Positions 17,940 to 24,325 of a DNA stretch of 24,325 nt are shown one piece after another. The position numbers and the translations under genes are program-made. This DNA comes from Gonium pectorale (Eukaryota > Chlorophyta > Chlorophyceae > Chlamydomonadales > Volvocaceae): positions 482,170 to 506,494 of the forward strand of contig LSYV01000019.1 in NCBI GenBank assembly GCA_001584585.1, written 5' to 3'. Positions within the stretch are counted from its first letter, which is position 1. The number at the start of each line of letters is the position of its first letter. The notes under the pieces are model-generated. The model saw only the letters and a program-made list of their open reading frames with translations, was not told the origin of the DNA and did not search any database.

Positions 17940-20597
17940 CATCATCATCGTCATCGTCGTCCTCGTCCTCTTCGCTGCCCTCCTCCGAATCATCATCCAG
18001 CATCAACGCCAGCTTCTGGGATGGGTTCACGGGGGCCGCCGGCGGAGCCGCTGTCGCTACCGACCGCGCCGCCGCCGCCGCCGCCGCCACCGGCAGCGCC
18101 GGCGCCTCAGCCGCCTGCGGCACGCCCGCCGCCCCCGTCGCTGCATCCGGCGGCTGCGCCACCGCCGCCGGCGCGCCGACACCGCCGCCGAACCTCTCCT
18201 CCACCAGCCAATTCAGGAAGTCTATTGCGCCTGGCATGTCAGACAGCACCACCACCACCGGCTCGGGCAGCCCGTGCGACGGGACCCAGCCCGTCGGGAT
18301 GAGGTTGTCCAGCAGCGTACGGCAGGCCGCCTCGGCGCGAGGGTCGACGGGCGGCGGCGCCGACGGCCCGCCGGCTGCGGCCGCGGCGGCTGCGGCCGCC
18401 TCTGCACGCTGCTTGTGCTCCCACAGCGAGGCGCACTCGAAGTGCAGCTGCTGCGGGGCGGGCTCGCCCGAGTAGAGGCCGGTGGTGGCGAAAGTGGTGT
18501 AGCGGAGCCGGTGGCCGAAGGCGACCAGCTCCTGAGAGGGGGGCGGGCGGGGGCGTTTTCTAGTTGGGCTGGGTGCAGAAGGTCTGGGTGCGGAAAAAAG
18601 AAGGGGAGGATGGCGGAGAGGGAGAGGAGAACGGGGAGCAGAGCGCATGGGATCCACCGAGAGGGGGACGGGCGGGCGTGGAGGGGACGGGCTGGGAGGG
18701 CCTGGGGAAGGGGACAGGAGCCACCGACCCACCGTCGGATGGCTGCTGGATCGGGCGGCGGGAGTATGCGGCAGGCCGGCGGCCCCGCCACCGCGCGCCC
18801 GCACCGGCCCACCGCAGACGCAGCTAAGAGTTTACAGCATACCGTAGTCACCATAATTTAATTGACACGCCTGTCCGAATTATCATTTTCCCCCCAATTG
18901 ACACGCGGACCGAAACATTTTTCGGAATTGACAAGCCGAAAGGCAAGATTTTGGCCTTAATTGACACGTATGCAACCATGTCAACGACCGGTGCGCTTAC
19001 ACTGCTTGCACGGCACAGAACGGTAGGATAGGGTTAGCCGCACCGTACAGACCACCGTACCCGATGCGGCTGGAGGCAAACGGGTTACGGCACCAACAGA
19101 CCGTCGCAACATTACCGGTATGGACCGCAAGTTCCATTCACCCGACCCTACCTGCTCGTATACCTCGCCCGCCATGCCCTGTACTCGGCGCCCTGCTGGA
19201 AACATCACACCCTCGGGTGTGTATGTCCGTAGAGGCTGCCTTCCCCGTTTCTGGTTCTCTTCTTTTTTTTCCTACCGATAGCGTGAAGGTAACACTAGCA
19301 CCGTGCGCCGGCCATATGCCTGAACGACACGCTCCAATACAAGTCGCTGCCCCAGTCTGGCTCCTCACTCAACGGGACCTCCTCTTCTCCCTCCTCCCCG
19401 CTGCCCTTGCTCCCCTTCCGCCCACCGCTCTCCTCGCTTGTGGACTCCTCCCTGTCACTCCCGTCCCCACTGTTCGATTTCTCCGCACTGGACGACCCAT
19501 CCCCGCTGCTGGACTGCTCCCCGTCGCTCTCCTCCCCGCTGCTCGACTCCGCCTCGCTGCTAACCACGACTTCTTGCACATCAGCGGCCTTGCTCTGCAG
19601 CTGGGTTGCCAGCCCGCGCCCACGCCCGCGCCCTCGCCCCCCTCCTCTGCCCTTCTCACGCCCGCGCCCCTCCTGGCTACGTCCCCTTCCCCGTCCCCGC
19701 CCCGTCCCCTCGGGGGCAGCTGCGGGTGCCTTTGCTGCCGCGCTTTTCCGCTTGCTCGTTTGTCGACCGAAACCAAGTCCTGGAGGCTTTCGCCCCTCCG
19801 GCATACCGTAGGACTCAAGTTGGAAATACCGTATGGTCTCCTTGCTCAAGTTACGCTTATGGGTCCATAAAACGGGCCTATCAGGCCAACGTCGTTGCAG
19901 TACTGTACGGGACGTGTGTGTTTTGACACGATGGGATTTTACCCCTTATTGACAACCGGCGACCAGAATTATTTCCCCCAATTGACAACCCCCCAAAACC
20001 ATTTTATTTTCCGTTGACAAAATTCTTCAAACTTGAATTTTGTCAATTAAATTATGATGACTACGGTATGTGCAGTGTTTTGCATCCCAAGCCCACGCAG
20101 CCGGTCACCTGGTCGTACTGGGCGTGGACTATGGCACGGGCGTGCCGGTGGCCAAACACGCCTCCTTTCCCCGGCACCGAAACCCAGCCCGCAGCCCCGG
20201 CCTCGAGGCCGCTCTCACCCCCCACCTGCACGGTTGGGAGGTAGCCGTTGTCTGCGGGGGCCAGCTCCGCTACATCGTCGATGACGGCGCGCATCGAGAC
20301 GGCCATGGCGCCCAGCGCGTTCAGGCCCTGCGCCAGCACGCGCTCGCGCTTGGCGGCCACCGCGGCCACCTCCGCTCGCTCATCGGTCCGTGCAGGGGCC
20401 TCGCTGCTGTTTAGCCGCGCAAGCAGCTCCTGGTGCTCGCGGATGAGGTCGGCCAGAGCGGCGACGCTGGGATGCTGGCCGCAGGTCGTCGTTGCATGCG
20501 TCGATGCTGGCTGGACGTCATCGGCCAGAGACGCTTGGAGCTTTGCGCATGCGGCGGACACGCCGGAGGCAAGGACGTGCAGCGGCCTGTCGCCCAT
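17935..20597 (-). CDS. MED4: Mediator of RNA polymerase II transcription subunit 4 (probable)
   Basis: Minus-strand two-exon gene, 20226-20597 and 17935-18531, phase-0 junction, 322 residues. MED4 belongs to the Mediator middle module, which links transcription factors to RNA polymerase II in the nucleus. Evidence: an N-terminal helical region (LADLIREHQELLARL, then AAVAAKRERVLAQGLNALG) as expected for the MED4 coiled coil; the family hallmark block AFGHRLRYTTFA (residues 128-139), comparable with AYAHKISYTTFA of plant MED4; GWVPSHGLPEP (205-215), like the GW-P-G-P block; and an acidic C-terminus (LMLDDDSEEGSEEDED plus an Asp run), as in plant MED4. The start ATG at 20597 has a GCCATGG context; an in-frame ATG lies 70 bases upstream. 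A poly-Ala stretch at 169-177 and a large Ala/Pro-rich insert (about 243-293) are unusual. The 1694-base intron holds a transposon. Confidence 0.72.
18838..18867 (+). repeat. Terminal inverted repeat, left
   Basis: Thirty bases starting CATACCGTAGTCA and ending in AATTGACA. The sole mismatch with the right arm is at the fourteenth base (C versus T). Confidence 0.92.
18862..18966 (+). repeat. Subterminal TTGACA array, left end
   Basis: TTGACA at 18862, 18898, 18928 and 18961, all on the plus strand and all preceded by AA. Start-to-start spacing is 36, 30 and 33 bases, close to three helical turns. Likely protein-binding sites of the element. Confidence 0.75.
19295..19945 (-). CDS. Transposon-internal open frame with RG-rich and acidic Ser/Glu-rich segments
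   Basis: Minus-strand frame open from a TAA near 19944-19946 to the TAG at 19295. Its first part reads RRWPDRPVLWTHKRNLSKET then IRYFQLESYGMPEGRKPPGL. A GR/RG-repeat segment follows, then a long Ser/Glu/Gly/Asp region, ending PDWGSDLYWSVSFRHMAGAR. The first in-frame ATG is the one in GMPEGRK (19804), so the upstream part has no ATG start. It may be the C-terminal remnant of a longer transposon protein after internal deletion, or an exon. No transposase family recognised. The last residues and stop fall just inside a G/C-poor stretch. Confidence 0.4.
   Translation of the reverse strand, partial: GVKSHRVKTHTSRTVLQRRWPDRPVLWTHKRNLSKETIRYFQLESYGMPEGRKPPGLGFGRQTSKRKSAAAKAPAAAPEGTGRGRGRGRSQEGRGREKGRGGGRGRGRGRGLATQLQSKAADVQEVVVSSEAESSSGEESDGEQSSSGDGSSSAEKSNSGDGSDREESTSEESGGRKGSKGSGEEGEEEVPLSEEPDWGSDLYWSVSFRHMAGARC
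19923..20019 (+). repeat. Subterminal TTGACA array, right end
   Basis: TTGACA at 19923, 19949, 19982 and 20014, again on the plus strand (same orientation as the left array, not inverted), with spacing of 26, 33 and 32 bases. The right terminal repeat then carries TGTCAA in the opposite orientation. Confidence 0.75.
20041..20070 (-). repeat. Terminal inverted repeat, right
   Basis: Reverse complement of 18838-18867 with one mismatch. It ends ACTACGGTATG on the plus strand. Confidence 0.92.
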
Positions 20598-21901
20598 GGC
20601 GGGAGCCCGCTCGCGGCGCCGCTTTGCGCAGAGGCCAATGTGTATCAATGAACGATCAAGCCTCCTCAATCACGCCTCCTCAAAGCCAGGCATGCTGTCA
20701 GTGCGTAGGAAACGGTGGTCCATCTGTTTACACAAGCCAGGTGCAAATGTGCTGTATAGTAGTATGATGAATGAAGTCTCTGTATGAAGGTATGCCGATA
20801 GATCACAGCAATATGCAAGATTTGCAAACAAGGCCAAACAGGTTCTCCAGGCTCTTCTCGTGTGAAGGGAAACACGATGCTTTTCTGCTCCTACTAGAGC
20901 AGCCGAACATCGAACGTAACTGCGCTAGCGAAATGGCCGTTGGAAGTGTCGGTTGGCTGGATGCAGTTGTAACCACCCTCAGCACGCTCCCCAGTTCCCA
21001 CGACCACTTCTCGCGATCCCGCCCGTCGACAGGCCGCCATCCACCCATCCCCACTCGATGCGGCATGCACATGCGGGGAAGGCTCACGACCGTCTGCAAG
21101 TCCGTGCACGGGCGCTGCCGCACCGGAGGGCGAAGCCGTTGACCCGCGGCGCACTCCACGCTGCGCTGATGCGAGCCGACGCCCCACTTCCACGATGCGG
21201 GGTTGTGTGTGCCCAGGTCACTGTCGTGCCGTACCGTACCAGTCCACAGGAGAGCCCGCCCGCGGCAGGAACTGAGGCAGCCACCGCCGCCCAGCCTCGC
21301 CGGCTCCCGGTGCCAGCCCACCGCACAGCTACCAGCCTCGACGCTTCCCGCAGCAGCTCCCCCCCGTTCCCTGACACCATCTGTGGACCGTTTCCCATCC
21401 CCAACCCCTCTCCCTGGCATGCACGCTCTGAATGGAGGCTCCCCCGAAGTCCCCACTGAGCCGTTCGCCCGCACTTCACCAGTCCTCTCTTGGTAGCTGT
21501 ATGTACACCCCAGTACCGGTACGCACCCGTAACAGCCGTAACTTGAGCCGGCAGCTGACGCGCAGTGCCAGGGGCCTTGTCAAGCATGTCCGCCATCGGC
21601 CCACCCCACCCCAACCCAACCCACACCGCTACGACCCGCTCCAGCGGCCACGAGCGATGGGCAGGCCTTGCGCGCCCTCCGCGTCGCACGCGGGCACGGC
21701 TCCAGCCGCACGCGGGCAGCTGCCGCACGAGAGGGGGACGGCCGACCGCCGAGCGCCCACGCCCGCACCAGCCGCTACAGTGAGAAACGCCCCAATTTGA
21801 TTTCCCTCGGGACAAACTGGACCACACCAGCCGTAGCTGGCCTGGCCGTGCATGGCCGGGACGGTCCGTGGTGGGCCGTCCCGCCCGGGGCTTCAGCTCT
21901 C
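20598..21901. other. Intergenic interval between GCP3 and MED4
   Basis: About 1.3 kb containing the 3' flank of GCP3 (right side) and the promoter side of MED4 (left side), both minus-strand genes. Open frames here lack family motifs. C-rich simple sequence (CCCCA/CCCAA units) occurs near 21600-21627. No TATA box, RNA gene or repeat family identified. Confidence 0.55.
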
Positions 21902-24070
21902 TCACAGCCGCAGCTGGCCGGGCGCGCCCGAGGGCGGCCCCGTCGCGCCCGCCTGCACGCCCTTTGCGCTGAAGTCCAGGCGGGCGAGCAGGAAGCGCAT
22001 GTCGTCCTGGGCCTGGGGGCAGGGGGGAGAGGGGGCAGAGGTCAGGGGGGTGGGGTCAGAAATAGGATAGATCGTGGTCACTAGGGAGGCCTTGGGCGCA
22101 TGCCATCCCGAACCACCCAGGCGAATTCACGAAAAATCCCGCCGGACCAACGTGCCGGTCGGCCCGGTCGGCCCCGAACCAGTCCGTGAGCCCAAGGAAA
22201 GAGGGGAAAGCGGAGCAAGGGAGGACTGGGGTAACGGCACTCTCCCGAAGCCGGCGGCGCCCGTATCCCGTCCTAGAGGCTGAGAGCTGAGGGTGGAAGG
22301 GAGGGATCCCGACGTCGAAGATCGCGAGGCCGTCCTCCCGGCGGTCCGTCGCATGTATGCACCACAACAGGCCAGGGTTGTGTAACGGGTTCATGCGGCC
22401 GGACCGGCCGATCCCTTGCTGACTTTGTTGCCCAAGCCCGCGGAGGGCGGGGGTGGGAGGGCGGCGGGGAGCTTCGAGGACCTACGTGCACGGTAATGCA
22501 GACGGGCTCGCAGGCAGCAGCAATCTCGCAAACGGTACAAGGCGGGGAGGCAGGGTGGAGGGGCGAGGGCGTGAATGTGAACATGGCGCTTCTGCCGCAC
22601 AGCCGTCCCGGGTCCACGTGTCGAAACGGAACACGGGGAGCTCAGAAGGGCACAGGCGGCAGGAAGTGCATGCCGCGGCGGGCCGGAGGGGTGCGGGGGG
22701 CCACAGGGTGGAGGGGACACAGAAACGGGGGCATGGCCGCGCCCTCCACGCCACGCCATGCTGCCCTCCCTCCCGGCAGCTCACCTCCTCCGCCAGGTTG
22801 TCCGTGAACTCGGCCACCGCCCGCTGATGCTGCGCCCGCAGCTCCGCCAGCGTGCGGGCAATGTCCGCCAGAGCAGCCGCCGAGACCACCGGCTCACCGC
22901 TGCCCCCGGCGGTGCCCCCAGCGGTGGCGGTGGTCCCCCAGCCGCCCTTTGCGACGCGCGCCGCCGCCTCGGCCCTGCGCTTGGCGTGCAGCCGCGCGCC
23001 GCCCTCCACCAGCTCCTCCAGCTGGCCCGCCACCGCGCGGAGGGCCACCATGTTGGACAGCATGTCCTGCAGCGGGGCGACGTGGGGGGGGGGGAGGAGG
23101 GGGAAGGGATTGAGTCATGGGCGTTTTGAGACCTTAATTTGCAGGAGAATGGTGTGCCAACTAGGGTTGGAAAGCGTTCTCACCAGACGGGCTGAAGGCG
23201 CAGAGGGTAGGAGGAGGTGAGGACATGGGGTCCGGGACGACAGGGCGGAATGCCCGCCTCTGCAGCACATGAACGCCGGAAGAGAGGCGCAGCGCCGGAC
23301 ACGCCGCCACAAGCGGGAACCGACTTTGCGGGAGACCCGGAGACGCGGAATGTCAGTGCGGCAAGTTCCGGCCGCTCGCGCCCCCCCCATATACAGCCTC
23401 TTTTCAGATTTGCACACAGCCACAGCCTTGCTGGCCGCGCGCCCACCCCACCTCCACACCCACCCGCGCTCTCATCCCTCGCCTTCACTCAGTGCCACCC
23501 GCCACGCTCCCCTCCCCTCCCCCCACCTGCAGTGCACGCCGCATGGCCGCAGCGCTGGGGCCGCCCTGGGCCTGGGCCTGGCCCTGCCCGCCCTGCGGCG
23601 GCGGCTGGGGCGGCTGAGCCTGCGCTGCGTCGTCCTGCAGCAGCGCCTTGCGCAGCAGCTTGGCGAGGTGCGCCTCGTGCGCGGCGATGAGGGAGTCCAG
23701 GTCGGCGCAGGAGGCGGCACGCGAGTAGAAGTCCTGCGTATGGACGGGGGGGAGAGTACATGTGTGCGTTGGGAATGTGACCGGCGTGCTCAAAACACGT
23801 GTCTCCCCCCCTCCCCCACACCCCAACACATACACACACACCCCGGCTGCAGATCTGTTATGAGCAGCACACCCGTCTGCGTCGTCTTAAACGCGCTGTC
23901 TTTCCATGTGTACGGTTTAACGCAGACCAGTCTCCGTCTGCGCCTGCGCACCTGCCAGCTGGCCTCCATGACGTCAAACTGGATGTAGAGCTGCAGGTTG
24001 GTCGCAAAGTGGCCCATCTCGGCGCGCAGCCGCAGCAGGGTGGCCAGCACGGGCTGCACGCCGTCGGCGT
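21902..24070 (-). CDS. GCP3: Gamma-tubulin complex component 3 (GCP3/Spc98), C-terminal part
   Basis: Minus-strand exons 23952-24070, 23527-23733, 22785-23066 and 21902-22006, GT-AG introns, consistent phases; 236 visible residues plus the stop. GCP3 is a core subunit of the gamma-tubulin small complex that nucleates microtubules. Exon 1 reads EMGHFATNLQLYIQFDVMEA, matching the GCP signature (animal GCP3 EMVHF..Q.QYYITFEVLE). The next gives ADLDSLIAAHEAHLAKLLRK, equivalent to DLDHIIAAHEVFLDTI; the third has a helical segment ending LAELRAQHQRAVAEFTDNLA. The last gives MRFLLARLDFS near the C-terminus, like the LRFLSFRLDFN end of GCP3 and unlike GCP2. The N-terminal two thirds lie beyond base 24325; 24071-24325 appears to be intron. 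A Gln/Pro/Gly-rich insert (exon 23527-23733) and a Gly/Thr-rich insert in exon 22785-23066 interrupt helical regions. Confidence 0.8.
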
Positions 24071-24325
24071 CTGTGGGGCTCCATTGGGGTGGGAGAGACA
24101 GGAGGAGGACGGCGGCGGATGGGCGGGTCGAGGGAGGGGGCGCATCAGGCGCGTATGAGGCGCGGGGGCGGGATGCGCCTGGCGAGGGGGGGGGGCGACC
24201 GACGACCCCACCGCTTCGCTCAACGTTGAACCCGTGTTGAATCCCCATGTAGAATCGGCGCTGAATCCGATAGTACACCACGAACGCATCCGCCGTCCCC
24301 ACCGCCGTCTGTCAGGGCACCTCCC

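Larger units (their letters stand above)
18838..20070 (-). mobile_element. DNA transposon (1.23 kb, probably non-autonomous) in the MED4 intron
   Basis: Bounded by 30-base terminal inverted repeats at 18838-18867 and 20041-20070 that match at 29 of 30 positions, both reading CATACCGTAGTCA from the outside in. A TA dinucleotide sits symmetrically at 18840-18841 and 20067-20068, so TA target-site duplication with ends at CCGTAG is one reading. No longer exact duplication is visible in the flanks. Subterminal TTGACA arrays occupy both ends. The only sizeable internal frame (19295 to about 19945, minus) has no transposase catalytic motif I can recognise, so the copy is probably non-autonomous. 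The superfamily is undecided: TA favours Tc1/mariner/pogo-like, while subterminal arrays are more typical of CACTA, hAT or Mutator elements. Confidence 0.82.

Noticed and set aside
19064..19870. 268-residue plus-strand open frame inside the transposon
   Set aside because: Pro/Leu/Ala-rich antisense shadow of the minus-strand RG/Ser-Glu frame, with no motif.
24071..24325. Minus-strand frame at the right edge as a further GCP3 exon
   Set aside because: The translation (VVYYRIQRRFYMG and Pro-rich sequence) does not fit the GCP family, and an acceptor at 24071-24073 closes the exon cleanly.

Overview
The window looks like nuclear DNA of a GC-rich green alga (Chlorophyta). Protein signatures have plant/algal homologues, genes are split by many GT-AG introns, coding regions have strongly GC-biased third positions, and there are no bacterial operons or ribosome binding sites. 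All gene models below were spliced by eye from GT/AG sites, reading-frame continuity and remembered family signatures. No alignment was run.

Layout. (1) 171-7672, plus strand: the 3' part of a UHRF1/VIM(ORTHRUS)-type gene, 16 visible exons, 734 residues. It encodes an SRA 5-methylcytosine reader, a RING finger, a possible CUE-like helical segment and a charged tail. The N-terminal part lies off the left edge. (2) 7673-12068: a gene-poor stretch with a diverged direct repeat and a strong inverted repeat. (3) 12092-13088, plus: a small unidentified coiled-coil gene built on a 33-bp/11-residue tandem repeat, followed by a frameshifted coding relic (about 13503-13761). (4) 13762-15356: no gene seen. 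(5) 15357-16937, minus: a small two-helix membrane protein of unknown function. (6) 17935-20597, minus: a probable Mediator subunit MED4. Its single intron holds a 1.23-kb DNA transposon with near-perfect 30-bp terminal inverted repeats. (7) 20598-21901: intergenic. (8) 21902-24070, minus: the last four exons of a gamma-tubulin complex component 3 (GCP3/Spc98) gene, running off the right edge.

The genes do not form one pathway; this is an ordinary eukaryotic neighbourhood (DNA methylation maintenance, transcription, microtubule nucleation) with one mobile insertion and one gene-poor repeat-bearing block. The most unusual items are a roughly 100-residue Lys-then-Glu-rich insertion inside the SRA fold, an atypical final Cys pair in the RING, the MED4-intron transposon with evenly spaced TTGACA arrays at both ends, and the hendecad-repeat gene whose in-frame TAG can be removed by a plausible intron.
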